A DNA stretch of 64,000 nucleotides from Bisporella sp. PMI_857. Lineage: Eukaryota; Ascomycota; Leotiomycetes; Helotiales; Helotiaceae. The translations under genes were made by a program, and so were the position numbers. This document shows positions 33,771 through 46,067 of the stretch, in pieces (the first letter of the stretch is position 1; each line of letters opens with the position of its first letter). Under the pieces are notes generated by a model. The model ran no database searches. It was not told where the DNA came from and worked only from the letters and a program-made list of their open reading frames with translations. The stretch covers positions 62,001-126,000 of the forward strand of contig JAJSPD010000054.1 of NCBI GenBank assembly GCA_021307315.1, read 5' to 3'.

Positions 33771-35489
33771 CTAATGTCTCGAAAACATCAGAGGCACAAG
33801 CGCGGTATTACTCTGATAACCCAGCGCGCCTTTCCTCCCATTTGCGCAGGTCGTCTTAAACAATCCCTGGAAGCGTTCCTTCCTCTCATACCCACGGCTG
33901 AACTCTCTGCTCAGCTGTTTCAAAACCGCCTCCTTCGCCTTCTTCAATGTGGACACCCGCTTCTCTGGGTCGTCCGCGAGCTCTCGCTGAGCCGCGTCCT
34001 GCTGTGCGTTACGCTGTACGCCTTGCACATTGGGATTGAAGACTGTGGGTTGCAGCATGCCCAATGCGGGATCGCTAGGGTTAGTTGCTATTAAGGGGGC
34101 CGATATCTTCGAGGCGTTGGGATCCTCTCTATGCCTGTGCTTGCGCCTTCGGCGACGGTGCACTTTCTTCTTCTTTTTGCTCACTACAATAGAAGTCCTT
34201 GGGACTTCCGGAGGCCTTTTATATGGGGTACCTGATTGTGTGTCAATGACCTCAGGGCCATCGAACTGGTCGATATCATCATCACTGGGGAAGCTCGAGT
34301 AGCCTGACTCGGAGCCACTCTGCTGGGACAACCATTCATCATTGCCACCAGATTCTGTAAGAGGAGATAAGGCGTCCTCCCATGTGCCGCCATTGGTAAG
34401 AGACACATTCTCAAAATCGAACTCGCGAACTGTGTCCCTATGATCGAAAACAAAATCTGCAACTTGATCTGCCGACATGGTTGCATTACGGACCTGCATG
34501 TAGAGAAGCTTAGGGAAGATCATCGGTGGACGAGGAGGCGCAGCGGGTAGTGGCGACATGGGGGATGTGACTTCGCCGAAGAGCTTTGTAGTATCTCTTG
34601 GAGGGGCAAGCAGAGGATCTGTGCCAATCGTGAATGGACAAGGACCTTTCCATCCATTCCAACCAAAGCTCACTTTCTCGAGGTTAGCCGAGAAGCCCCG
34701 GATATAATCGTCTAAGATCTTGAGATGGTCAAGACCAGGCATTGAGCCAAAAAAGTCCCATGAGTTCATGGTGATGTTGAGTTTCTTGATCTGTCCCCAT
34801 CGTTTACCGGCAGACGGCGTGCAGCCATAACCAGACACGTGACGGAGGTAGACGAGCCCAGCTGGATGTATCTGATGGAGAGTGAGCTTCTCAAGATGTG
34901 GAAGTGGAGATCGCTCAATGGCTATTCGAAGACTTATGAGTGCATAGTCTACCGCATCTCGACGGTATCTTTGAGTGGGATCTTGACCGGGACATGATAT
35001 TGTAAGGTGTCTGAGATTTGGCATATTTGAAAGGGCACTGATAAATGCTGAGACATTGGTCGCAGCATGGAAGATAGGGGGATATTGTTGTGTCAAAACA
35101 TCACCCAGCTCCGGAGAGCCATACTTGGGCCGCTGGAGGACCGCCGTCGTCGATGTATGTGGGCTATATAAAAAGTTTACTTCCCGTCCGGTCATCGGAT
35201 GAAGTAATGGCGGGAGGAAGGTAGAGTCTGTGTGTGGCATCGAGAATGTTAGGTGCTGGATATGGTGACCTATCCGCGAAAGAGCTTCGCGGCGGGAAGG
35301 ACGAGTCAGGGAACTTGGAGTGAAACTCATGCGGGTTCTGGCGAAAAGTTTTGCAGTCGCAAGCCCGCAAAGCTCTGAGGATGTGAGGCGCAATGAACAT
35401 ACTGTGATGATGTCGGTATGCGAAAGGAGAGTTGATCGTATCCCTTCGTCCCGCCAAAGGCGGAGGAATGTTGGGCTAGCAGTGGCCAT
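33771..35489 (-). CDS. F-box/LRR-like protein
   Basis: A single exon encodes 572 aa starting MATASPTFLRLWRDEG. The N-terminal 60 residues have an F-box-like pattern (LLSHTDIITVCSLRLTSSEL). The next 250 residues contain irregular leucine-rich strands such as NMPNLRHLTISC, LPHLEKLTLHQI and RWGQIKKLNITM. The second half is disordered, with an acidic stretch (SFPSDDDIDQFDGPE) and a strongly basic one (KKKKKVHRRRRRKHRHRED). It ends with a conserved-looking EFSRGYERKERFQGLFKTTC. A role as substrate adaptor of an SCF ubiquitin ligase is a family-level inference. No orthologue is named. Confidence 0.85.
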   Translation of the reverse strand: MATASPTFLRLWRDEGIRSTLLSHTDIITVCSLRLTSSELCGLATAKLFARTRMSFTPSSLTRPSRREALSRIGHHIQHLTFSMPHTDSTFLPPLLHPMTGREVNFLYSPHTSTTAVLQRPKYGSPELGDVLTQQYPPIFHAATNVSAFISALSNMPNLRHLTISCPGQDPTQRYRRDAVDYALISLRIAIERSPLPHLEKLTLHQIHPAGLVYLRHVSGYGCTPSAGKRWGQIKKLNITMNSWDFFGSMPGLDHLKILDDYIRGFSANLEKVSFGWNGWKGPCPFTIGTDPLLAPPRDTTKLFGEVTSPMSPLPAAPPRPPMIFPKLLYMQVRNATMSADQVADFVFDHRDTVREFDFENVSLTNGGTWEDALSPLTESGGNDEWLSQQSGSESGYSSFPSDDDIDQFDGPEVIDTQSGTPYKRPPEVPRTSIVVSKKKKKVHRRRRRKHRHREDPNASKISAPLIATNPSDPALGMLQPTVFNPNVQGVQRNAQQDAAQRELADDPEKRVSTLKKAKEAVLKQLSREFSRGYERKERFQGLFKTTCANGRKGALGYQSNTALVPLMFSRH

Positions 35490-37661
35490 AACTTGCGCAT
35501 ATCGTCTTTACGGAAAAGTTGAGGGTGGTTTGTGATGATATTCAAGTTCTTGAATATGATTTCTTGAGGAGATATGGGCGAACGAGATGCTCGGTTATGA
35601 TTAGGAGATCGCTTGAGTATAAAGGGGCAGCGTTGGACGTTTGAGAACTCTCATACTCCAAAAGAGTGCGTAAAAATCATAAACAAGAAAATGAAACAAA
35701 CTTGGAACGATATCGAATGAAAAGAAAAAGAAGTGGCCATGATATAACCCGTCCCATCATAAGAGAAATCCCTCAAGCTACTTACATCGCGTGGTGTGAC
35801 TCACAAATGGTTTCTCTGTCGACCAGAGTCGAAGATGCAAGAGATGCAGTAGTTTCTGTTCTGCAAGCGTATAAACACGAAAGTGCCACGATCGTGATAA
35901 TCGTGTTAGCCGCGCTGATAGGGGAGAAATCGTGGGTAGCGCAGGGCTGCTCGCAGAGTCCTGCATGGCTGGGCACGCTGTGTTTCGGTGCTCATACTGC
36001 GCTGTCCAGTAGAAGAACTTGAAACATTTGGCTTTGCAGTAGAGAATATCTGGGGTAGAACACCAGAAGACGGTCTAGGTTGCGAGTAGAGACGAGGGCC
36101 AATCAGAAAAAGGGGGGTTGGCTACCACTCGCGAATTTTCGCGTTTATCCTTAAGCGAATGCAGGTCGGGACCAATGATCTTTCGAGTAGATTTTCTCCA
36201 TAGCCAGGCACTTTCGCGTTTGGAGCGCTATCGCTCGCGTGTAAACAAAACGTTGGCGGAAGGGAAGCGATTTTGCCCCTGAGCAGTTCCAGATCTTTTG
36301 GAAGCAGCTTGTTCAGCTTCACGATACCTACAGTCGCGATCAGATTACCGTCTTACCCCCCATTTCGAAGACTGTCGGCGCTGTGGACGAGAGACTCAGG
36401 ATTTGACGGGCGAGTTTCTCGTGAGGTTGCTTTCGGCCAGCGCGACAAAAGGTGGGGATGAGAGATCACAACATTGGATAGCCCTCTATCAACAAAATCA
36501 TGGGTCGCGAGCAACGATAGCCACGTCGCGGTGGGGGACTCCGCCTCAAAATTTTATTCTCCAGGGTGACAGACTTGTGGATGCTTGACACGAAAAGGTG
36601 ACTTATATTGTCGACACGAAAATGTGGGATGGTATTGCCCGTCGCATTTTCGAGTCACTGAGTGACCTCTTTTTTGATGATTTGTCCTCATAAGTGGATA
36701 TTGGTATTGGTCAGAACGCTGCCGTTATTTAAGGTAGCATTGATATAAGAAGCCAATAGGAAATGTTTCCAATCCGACTTTGTCAAATAGACGTTTGAAT
36801 AACTAGATCCCATGCTCAAGGTTTGTTTTTTGGTTGGACATACTGTGAAGGTTGTAGAACTCCTTGAAGTATTTGATGTTGCCCGCCCCATGCCGCATCG
36901 CATTCAACATGGCTTATAAAGTGGATGATGATATGCCATTGAAGCATATCACGGCGGCAGCGGATGAGCTTTTTTCTAACCTTGATAAGGCGGTTCTTTG
37001 AATAATTCATAGGTTATCAGAACGCATCAGCCGTGTAATGCGAACAGCGAGTCAAGAGAGGGCGTTGGCTTGATCTCGCAATACATATAACCCATCGGAA
37101 CGCAATGCGGATACATAAAATTGGACACCGGGAACTTGTCCATTTGGGCAAGGTGGTTTCAAGAGCGACAGATGTGGTTTTTGACAGATCGGATCTTCTG
37201 ACACTAGAATTAAAACGAGCAGCTGAGAGAATCGCATCTCAAAACAGCTTCGCGAAATCTTCATACAACAAACTGCATTAGCTAGCCTAGGTGCTTACTT
37301 GGGCTACAGATGCTATGGCATGCTGCAAGACAGGTATCATGGCAATGCTTGACAGAATAATGACCCGATGGAGCCCAAAACTGAAGGAGCCTTTGTAGTA
37401 TGCGAACACCAGCCAGTATAGAAAAGCATAAAGGATGGAGTTTGGAAACGTTCTGTTGATACACGATGCCTTCGGCTGCATCCGCCACAATTCTGTCCCG
37501 TCAATACATGCCAGAACGTCCAAAAGGGGTTAACATGTAAATGCTCCCAGTATATCATGCAAGAATGCCTTTTTTTTGTTGCCGCGCTTTTAAGAATTAC
37601 GTCATGGCACACTTGAGTTTATAGAACATTGTGATTATATTGTCGGGGATATGCGTTACAA
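35490..37661. other. Long intergenic stretch without recognised genes
   Basis: About 2.2 kb. Short open frames only (118 codons or fewer). It includes the palindromic word CGCGAATTTTCGCG at 36130-36143 and two copies of GACACGAAAA at 36587 and 36613, which resemble SCB-type (CACGAAA) cell-cycle boxes. No gene is supported. Confidence 0.5.
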
Positions 37662-39329
37662 TCACTCCATCACGCTTTCTTCCTTGTTCTGTTTCTGTTC
37701 CAATGAAGAATTTGTCCGATTGACTCTCCGCCGGGCATCTAAATACATCATGAACTGGCTATACGTCTGTGGAATGATTTTGATATCTTTTGGAACCTCG
37801 AAAGTGTAGTCTAGAGTTATTAGTGTTAGTTGCTAACATGCAAAGATTTGTAATGAAAACAGCATTAAAAAAAAGTAGTTGCCAGATGGAATATAATGAT
37901 TGATCACACCTCTGCAAGCTAACTCTGCTGAGGAATGCGATGTCCTGGAGATATACATACTAAATTGGCCGGTGGGCTTCGTCTCTCCATGCTCGATATT
38001 TCGAACTTTGGAGTCCACTCTGACTTGGATCCTGGTGCTTCCTTCCGGGCTCGCCTTCTTATCACCACTTAAAACCAGTGGAGAATCAGTATAGGCGACA
38101 GTAGCAGTCAAGTACAACACGCTTCCAACAGGTACTGGATTTTCAAATGTCGAGGGATCCAAGGCAATGAACGAGGGACGAGAATGGGATATGGCAGAGG
38201 CACAGGTGAAAGCTAGCTCGAAGGTAGACTTAAGTAGAAAGCCACCAAATATCATGAAATTGTGTCGATTGCGGTATTGAGGCTGCATAATCTGCACGGT
38301 TTGAATCTGTGTAGACTCCATCCAGAGGGCATTGTCAGGCTTGCGAGTAGCCGTATTAGGATCTAACGATCGTTAGTTCGTGATTGTCTGAACTTATCGA
38401 GGTATATACCATGATAATCTAACTGCTGTAGCCAGAGGGCATGTATCAAGTCAGACTCTTCGTCATTAGGTGTTTGTTTTCGAAGAGCGCGTTGCGATTC
38501 TGCTTTCTTGAGATTATAGTTCTCCTCCCCTATCTGGAAGAGACGCTTCTCTTCTGGAGTTTCAGTCGTCAAGGGACTAATCTTCACGGGCTTTTTGGTG
38601 GCCGGATCTAGCGATACCTTTCCAGTATCAATATCAGAGCTTAATATCGCTATGTGGCATGATTCCTCACCATCGTGAAAGCGCAGGTCATCAAAATATC
38701 GCTCTCCTTGACGTGTTCTCCTTCTTTAGGCGCCGTAGCGACTTGAAGCGAGATCTCCATACTACTCCTCCCAGTTGCAAATGTGACTTGGCCACTCAAT
38801 TCCAAGTCACAGATCTCGCTCAATGGGCGAGCTATGGTGATTCTATCTACAGCTGCTGTCACCGTCATCACGGAATCACCTGTATGTTTATATGCAACAA
38901 CCCCAGCAAGAGCATCAAGGTCCATGAATATGGTGCCGAGACGAATATGCCCGGAGGAATTGATATATGAATCTAAGAGCCATGGATCTCTTGCTAAAGG
39001 CAAAATCTGCTTCAATATCAACACCTCTAGCCATCTTGAAGTAGCATCATGTGACATACCACTTTATGAAAGCTATCCGACATGTACTTCGGAGAGAGAT
39101 CTCGCTCGACCTTGTCTGCAGACACTGGTTTCGCGAGTTTATTCTCTTGCTGCTTCCGGAACGCGTCGATGAAGGGAGTCCTCGTGCGCATCGCTGTAAG
39201 CTCCTGGTAAACACCGTCAGTTCCACGCCGGCACGCTGAGGAGAAATATCTCGCGCCAACATGGTTACGAGGCGCAGATTTAACGGCAGCTGAGAGTAGC
39301 CGGGAAGAATATCTGGATGCGCTTGCCAT
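37662..39329 (-). CDS. Mitochondrial acyl-CoA thioesterase (hot-dog, ACOT9-like)
   Basis: Five exons (39060-39329, 38671-39006, 38410-38617, 37910-38362, 37662-37810) encode 471 aa. The N-terminus (MASASRYSSRLLSAAVKSA, then HVGARYFSSACRRG) is an Arg/Ser-rich mitochondrial presequence. Two hot-dog domains follow. The first contains ILPLARDPWLLDSYINSSG, IRLGTIFMDLDALAGVVAY and AAVDRITIARPL. The second contains NRHNFMIFGGFLLKSTFELA and DPSTFENPVPVGSVLYLTA. The end is DYTFEVPKDIKIIPQTYSQF, MMYLDARRR. The double hot-dog layout matches the ACOT9-type thioesterases that hydrolyse acyl-CoA in the matrix. The acceptor at 39007 was chosen because it joins FHKV to ILPLARDPW as in relatives. Confidence 0.9.
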
Positions 39330-40771
39330 TGTTTACGGCCCAACGGTATGGGGATGGGAAGAAGCAAGAAACGAGGTTATCGGGAACATCCGCTAAGATT
39401 ATGTTTGGACCCATTTTGAGGGGTCAAGCACAAGTTGGACTTGTATGGTTGAATTTCAAGTTCAAAATATGTTATGTATTTGATTACTCAAATCTATTTC
39501 CAGTACGTACAGCGGCATGTTTATGTATTGTAAAGTCTCGACGTAATTCTAACAATAGCGCTAGCAGGAGGATGATTGTTGCACACTTGAGAAAATAGCT
39601 TTCATTCGTGATAGTACTTACACAACCTCAATCACTTTAGTAGAGCCATCCACGTTGCCTCGCATTTATTTCTGACCTGTCGTACCTATTTATTCATGAT
39701 TCTTTGAGTGTTGAGAAGAAAAAGCACTGACATGGGTGACGTCACGTGGTGGACACTCATTCTTTGAGGATTCATAATCAATATTTGATGCCCCAAAGAG
39801 CGACCTTATTTCCTTTTTTAAATATTTTTTTTGAAAACAAACATAGCAATGGCTAAATCATGAATCATCGATATTCTGATCGCGGTACAGCAATCTTCCG
39901 GTGTTCGGAAGGTGCGTTGCATTGAAGGAAAATTCTCCGTTGTTTCTGGTCCTGACACAACCGAAGCTTCATATCTCATTCACCAGCCAGGGCCCGATGC
40001 GAGATGATGAAATATTCATCGTGCAACCGCTAAAAAATGAAGATCAGTAGGAACACAGTGCGCTTAGCTCATCCTATTGAGGGTACGGCGGCTGGAATCA
40101 TACAAACTTCAACGGGGCTGGCTTGGGATGAAAATTCAGACGCCGAGACCCTATTTGAATGGGTATGTGCCACATGAAGCTGATTTTTCACCCTTTCGGA
40201 AGGATTTGAGATTATTCCTTCAACACGCCGGAGGTGGCCCAGAGATACTATCTTTCATAGGGTAGCAATGGTCCATCGTAGTATGTTCCGCGTCTCCTTC
40301 AAGACCTTGGGTCCTCTGCCAGATTTGATACGAGGCTCAGGGAAATTTGTTGGAGGGGCTGTGCAAGAGGCTTAGGGCTCACCCCAGACATCTCGTGTTT
40401 CCACATAATAATTGCCAATTTATGCTTAGAGAAGCTAGAGGCCAAAAAATGATATGAATAACAATCTGGGCAGTTTTGGTGATCTACTACTGTAGGCGGA
40501 GGGCTGTTTCCAAAGGTTTAGGGCTTGGTCTGGAGGTTCAGCTCAGTAGGAAGTGTGGTTGACCTTTCACGGTCGTCTCACAAGGAGGAAGACGCTCCTT
40601 GCTTGTACTGAAGGGTGTGCAGAGCCTGGCGGATTGGAAATTGATATTAAACATTTGGGCGTATTCTGTATATTATATTTGTGATACGACGCCTAGTCAG
40701 CTTGAAAAGAATGAGTTACCAGAGTGAGATGACGAGCGAGCCTAGAAAAGACGCAAAGACATACGCGTTCC

Positions 40772-40781
40772 GGGGGGGGGG
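40772..40781. repeat. Poly-G run (10)
   Basis: Ten consecutive G on the plus strand, about 1 kb upstream of the Flc2-like start. The length is error-prone. Confidence 0.85.
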
Positions 40782-40976
40782 AGGCAAAGACTCTGAATCG
40801 TCGAATAATGGCTGAATGGGATTTAGTACGGCAGACTGGTAATATATGCCCAGTATCTAATTTTAAAATTAAACCAGCATCCAGTCGTAAGTCGTTTTGA
40901 GTGGTTTGACCCATTTTTGGCCAAGATGCATCCATCTGAATGACTTTGCCTTGTGGTGTGCCGTATCCGTATATTT

Positions 40977-40991
40977 GGGGGGGGGGGGGGG
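40977..40991. repeat. Poly-G run (15), G4-capable
   Basis: Fifteen consecutive G, followed by GGGG and GGG groups within 20 bases, about 780 bp upstream of the Flc2-like start. It could form a G-quadruplex. Confidence 0.85.
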
Positions 40992-41054
40992 CCGGGGTGG
41001 CCGGGAGGAACCTGCATTCTTCGTCATCACACCTGAAAGAGTACGGGACTCAGG

Positions 41055-41069
41055 CTACTACTACTACTA
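41055..41069. repeat. (CTA)5 microsatellite
   Basis: Five tandem CTA units in the Flc2-like upstream region, followed by TTACAGTACTGTA. Confidence 0.8.
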
Positions 41070-41762
41070 TTACAGTACTGTACCCCATTAGGGACTTCCT
41101 CCACACTAAATACGCTACCCTCACACCCCCCTAAACAACCCTAATACAAAAACAACCCTCCATTAACCCCCTACCCCTACCCTTCTATAGCCTACCACAC
41201 CATACACACACCCATCTCCACTGTATCCCGCCTCCTGAAAGCGCAAAGCGTAAGATCTTACCAAACCGCCTTCATCCTCCCTTTTCATTCATTCCCATCC
41301 ACTATCACCCATCATCATCACCATCAACAACTAATTAATCTACCCCCCCCAATTTGGCGTCGCTGTCGGCATTCTCTCGTTATCGACTACGACAGACAGT
41401 CCCTCTCGTTTTGTGAGCCGGATATCTCACCCTGTACTGTCGTTCCTGTCAATCTAGCACACCCCTTTGTTCCAACTCTTACCTCATTAACCTGCCTACT
41501 TATTCACCCTGCCAACTTTTACCAGCTCCCAAGCAACGGTGGCTGACTTCGAGCAAAACACCCACCACAGCCTCTGAACAACAACTTTACTCGCATCACT
41601 TTTCGCATATTGGTCGTGCTACAAACCTCCCGATTACAATCAAATATATTTGAGGGGGGGGAAACAGGGTGACGCTTTCGGGCACTTACGACTCGCGTGC
41701 CTCTCGTCGGTCCTGCGAAGAGACAATCTTACCTTTCGGCGGACCCCGTCACAATCGCCATC

Positions 41763-44155
41763 ATGAGATCCTCAATATCTTCGTCATTTGTCTTATTGAC
41801 AACCATCCTTTCTCTTCTTACCAGCGTATCCGCCGTCCGTTTAATTGAGACGAAATCCCTCAATACTTGCCAAGACAACTCCAGTTTCACGGCAAGCTTG
41901 TTCAACGTCGTCTTCTTCCCAGATAACGCAACCCTCCAATTCGATGTTGTTGGTGTCTCTTCCGTTCAAGGCAATGTTACATTTAGTTATGAAGTCTCGG
42001 CCTATGGCTTTACCTTCATCAGAGACCAAGTTGACCCATGTACCGTGGAGGACATGGATGGATTGTGCCCTATGGCTACTGGGCAAATCGATCTTCTATC
42101 CAACTTTCAATTTTCCAAGGACACCATCAAGCAGATTCCTGGGATTGCCTATGGTGTTCCTGATCTGGATGCTACTGTTCGGGTCCATATCAATGCAACG
42201 GATAACCCTTTGGTCAGCGTCGCGTGTGTCGAAGCACAACTTTCCAACGGGAAAACGGTGGACCAGAAAGGCGTTGGATGGACTACCGCGATTATTGCTG
42301 GTTTAGCTCTTGTTGCTTCAGCCGTGACATCTGGACTAGGACACTCAAATACCGCGGCACACGTCGCTGCAAATGCGTTATCTCTCTTTGGATATTTCCA
42401 GGCCCAGGCGATGGTTGGGCTCACGGCTGTACAACTCCCTCCTATCGTGAAGTCCTGGACACAGAACTTTGACTGGAGTATGGGTATCATTGAGGTTGAT
42501 TTCATGCAAGATATCGCTACATGGTACCAGAAATCTACGGGAGGCACACCAGCCACACTTCTCAACACTCTCACTACTACCTCTGTTCAGGTATTGAAGA
42601 GATCTACGGAATTCTCCCAGTTCGGCAAGCGAACGGCTCGAGCCACTGCTCATCTGCTCACGCGTGCCCATGAGTCGTTGACAAAGCGAAGCAACAACGA
42701 TGCTACTACCACTACAGGAGTGTATACCGTCAGTGGTATCAAAAGAGTCGCATTTCGAAATAATATCGAGTCCACGAATCTGTTCCTCACTGGATTAATC
42801 TTCTTCTGTATCTTTATCGTCTTCACCATTCTTTTCGTGGCTATGTTTAAAGGATTCTGCGAGCTAGCAGTCCGCATGCGCTGGATGAAGAGCGACAAAT
42901 TCCAGGACTTCCGTAATGGCTGGTTGACCGTTCTCAAAGGGATTATGTATCGTATGGTTCTAATTGGATACCCCCAGATGACCGTCCTTTGCCTATGGGA
43001 GTTCACCCAGAATGATTCTCCAGCCGAGATCGTCCTTGCTATTTTCTTCTTCTTTGGTATGTCCGGAACACTCGCATGGGCTTCAATGAAGGTCATCCGA
43101 ATCGCAAAACGTTCAGTCGACATGCACAGAAATCCGGCCTACATTCTCTACTCGGATCCAGCCGCGCTTAACAAATGGGGATTTCTCTATGTCCAATTCC
43201 GTGCTACGGCTTATTACTTTATTCTACCAGTTTTGGTGTACACCGTCATCAAGGGAATGTTCATTGCATTTGGACAGAAAGCCGGTACCGTTCAGGCAAT
43301 AGCATTGGTACTAATCGAAGCAATTGCTTTGATTGCAGCAAGCGTCCTTCGACCATGGATGGATAAGAGTACAAACACCTTCAACATCTCTATCTGCGCA
43401 GTCAACTTTCTCAATGCAATCTTCCTCCTGGTTTTCACTAAGGTCTTTAACCAACCGGGTCTGGTAACTGGTGTGATGGGTGTGGTATTCTTCATTCTGA
43501 ATGCCGCTTTCTCACTAGTGCTTCTCATTCTAGTATTGATTGCTACCATCTACGCTTTCGTGCGCAAAAATCCCGACACTAGATACCAACCAGTTGCGGA
43601 TGACCGTGCATCTTTCATTAAGTCTCAAACAGCCTTGAACACTGAATTGGATGCATTGGGTGCCACCGCACGAGGCGATAAAGCTGGATACAAGCATAAC
43701 CTGGACCTTGAGGATGACAGAGCCTCATGGTCATCGGATTCATTGAGACACCCAGCAAATATGCCATTGCCACCTTCAACTGCCAACTCTTCAAATTACA
43801 GACCAGGACAGGAACCTCCTCACTCACCTATTGATCCTTCCGTTCCACTGTTTCCAGCAGGCCGCGGAGCCCAACAGAACTTCGCTCCCTCAAATCGAGA
43901 GATGTATCAAAGTCGTCCAGAGAGTCGACCTAACAGTGACTTGCCGTTGATGACAAGATCTAATGCTTCACCTACACCATATGGCAGAGTAGAGTCTTCC
44001 GCATCCAACACGTCTTTTAACAGACAGCAAAATAACGCTAGTCCAGCACCTAGAAATCAGAATAATACTAGGTGAGATGCTTCCTTTCCCACATTCTTAA
44101 TTATAACTGACATTGCAGTAGTCCTTGGCAACGTGGAGCCGGTTATGACCATTAA
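41763..44155 (+). CDS. flc2: Flc2-like TRP-family membrane protein
   Basis: Two exons (41763-44071 and 44119-44155) encode 781 aa. The start MRSSISSSFVLLTTILSLL is a signal peptide ending near SVSA; an upstream in-frame ATG at 41697 would bury it. A lumenal ML-like domain with N-glycosylation sites (about residues 25-165) is followed by about nine membrane segments, including IFFCIFIVFTILFVAMFKGF and ILNAAFSLVLLILVLIATIY. A cytosolic Ser/Pro/Asn-rich tail of about 170 residues ends the protein. The last exon adds SPWQRGAGYDH, a typical end for this family. Fungal Flc proteins act in FAD import into the ER, cell-wall integrity and calcium homeostasis. Confidence 0.92.
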
Positions 44156-45027
44156 TGAAGAATTGCATTAGGCGTTACGCAATCTAAAAGATTACGGCAT
44201 AGGGGACAGGTGTTATCTGTTTATATTGCATTTACGAACGTCGGCTCCAATTTTGCAGCTGGTCGTGCATGGGAAGACGGCTACTATGATAAGCCGTTGA
44301 AGTTTGACGGATCCTGTACAAAGGAAGGAACACTGAGGTCGATTTGCTTAGCCATATGGCCGAGTTTAATGGAGACCAGATACATACGCTTATTAGTTTC
44401 AAACACCAGACATATCTTTTTTCGTTGCGTTATGGGCATGGGTTGGGTCTGAAGGTTCACTCAAGACTTTGGTTTAGCAAGAGATGTATAGAAGCAAGTC
44501 CGTTGCTGAGGGTGTGGGCATGTGCACTCCGGCCATGTAGTATAATCAATAAAGATCTTGAACAGAGATATGAATCATCTCTCCTATTCAGAGTGAAAAT
44601 CACATGAAAAGTAGTGCAAACTGATCATATCTGTACGGTGCAGATATTGTAGATTCTATCACCCCCAGAGCCTCATCTGATGCGGCTGTGGCCCCGTATT
44701 GGGCGAGCTTCGTCACTGTGCAGAAGCAGACCCCTGTCATCTATCAGAAATTATTCGCCTTCAAATTTTGACAACGTTGGTTGTGTGCAAGATAAAAACA
44801 TATGTGGCATACATCAGGCAAATAGTACATTCATAGCTGGTAAACAGATTCTAAGCATCAAGAGGGTTTTTAGCAAGCATTAACCCGCTCGGTTCTAGAA
44901 CATCATCCGATCGAACCAGGAGAGGATCAAGGAAGCATACGGAACCATCCTCTACCCAAAGCTCTGCTGAGCTACTCGACCACATTATACAGCAGCCTCC
45001 CTACATCCAAACTCCCAGCTATACAGT
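44156..45027. other. Intergenic, no gene recognised
   Basis: 872 bp between the Flc2-like gene and the DUF1279 gene on the same strand. No coding support. Confidence 0.5.
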
Positions 45028-46067
45028 ATGATACGCGGTGCGCAAGCCGTCAGAATTCGCGGGTTCCCGCAGTTAGCAAACCTCGCACAAACAACGCTGC
45101 GCTCCCGGCCAGTACTCCCCACCACTCGCGCATTCTCCCACTTCACGCCCAACGCCTCCTTACCGAAACCCAAACCCAAGTCTACGAACTTCGTGCTCGC
45201 CTCCGAACGCTTCCAGTCCACGCTTCTTTCTAGACTGCGCACATCGCGACTCTTCCATAATTCCCGGCCGCGCCGTGCAGACAACCCCTCCCCAAATGCA
45301 GGCGTGGGAAAGGCCGAACCAGAACCCCTTACCATGGGCGCAAGGATGAAGAAGCTGGGTCGCGAATACGGATGGGCGGGCGCAGGCGTATATTTCGCTC
45401 TTGTCGTTCTGGACTTCCCTTTCTGCTACTTGGCTGTACAGTTATTGGGTACGGATCGGATCGGTAGGCTCTCCATATTATATTGAATTTGGCGAGGAGG
45501 AGGGCTAATTTATGTTTAAGGAGAGTGGGAAGAAAAGATCATCTCTAGGATTAAAAGCGCGGTTCCAGATGCAGTGAAGCAACAGTGGAGCGATTGGAGG
45601 AAAGCGATGCGGAGGGCGGAGATAGATCTCACGGGCGATGACCATGTTAGCGATGGCGTTGAAATGGCCAGTTGGGGAATAGGGGAGGCCGAGAAGAACA
45701 ATAAGAGCGAAGCTAGTAGGTGTTCTTCCTATATCATCAGAGCCACGCAGGCTTTGGTCCTGCTAGGTCCAGATAGCTTAGTCAATGTTGTCACAACTGC
45801 ATTGTCTCACCAAGCATCGGCATGGGGTTGCTCTGATTATACGATCTATTATGGTAATGGCCACTAACATTCAATTCAGGTTTGGCCACCCAACTAGCAT
45901 TCGCCTACGCAATCCACAAATCTTTCATGCCTATCAGAATACCCGTAGCCGTCGCCATAACACCTAGAGTGGTAAAAATCCTAAGGAGTTGGGGCTGGGA
46001 CATCGGAAAGCGGACGACGAAAGAGGCGAAGGCTCTTAAACGGGCTGCGAGTTCGAGTACAAAATGA
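45028..46067 (+). CDS. Mitochondrial DUF1279 (FAM210-type) protein
   Basis: Three exons (45028-45463, 45521-45715, 45880-46067) encode 272 aa starting MIRGAQAVRIRGFPQLANL. The first 85 residues are an Arg/Ser/Thr-rich mitochondrial targeting region (RTSRLFHNSRPRR). The DUF1279 core follows: MGARMKKLGREYGWAGAGVY, then a hydrophobic segment FALVVLDFPFCYLAVQLLG, then after an acidic insert LATQLAFAYAIHKSFMPIRI and PVAVAITPRVVKILRSWGW. Yeast Nat2 and animal FAM210 proteins share this domain and are mitochondrial inner-membrane proteins of poorly known function. The second intron (164 nt) restores the SLATQLAFAY reading. Confidence 0.9.

Larger units (their letters stand above)
39330..41762. other. 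Long intergenic region with G runs and CT-rich leader
   Basis: About 2.4 kb. The distal half is AT-rich. From about 40.7 kb it contains two poly-G runs. From about 41.1 to 41.7 kb the plus strand is strongly C/T-rich, typical of a long fungal promoter/5' UTR of the Flc2-like gene. An 80-codon frame at 40693-40935 is not supported. Confidence 0.55.

Noticed and set aside
43292..43549. Minus-strand open frame in the Flc2-like gene
   Set aside because: Shadow of membrane segments; no other support.
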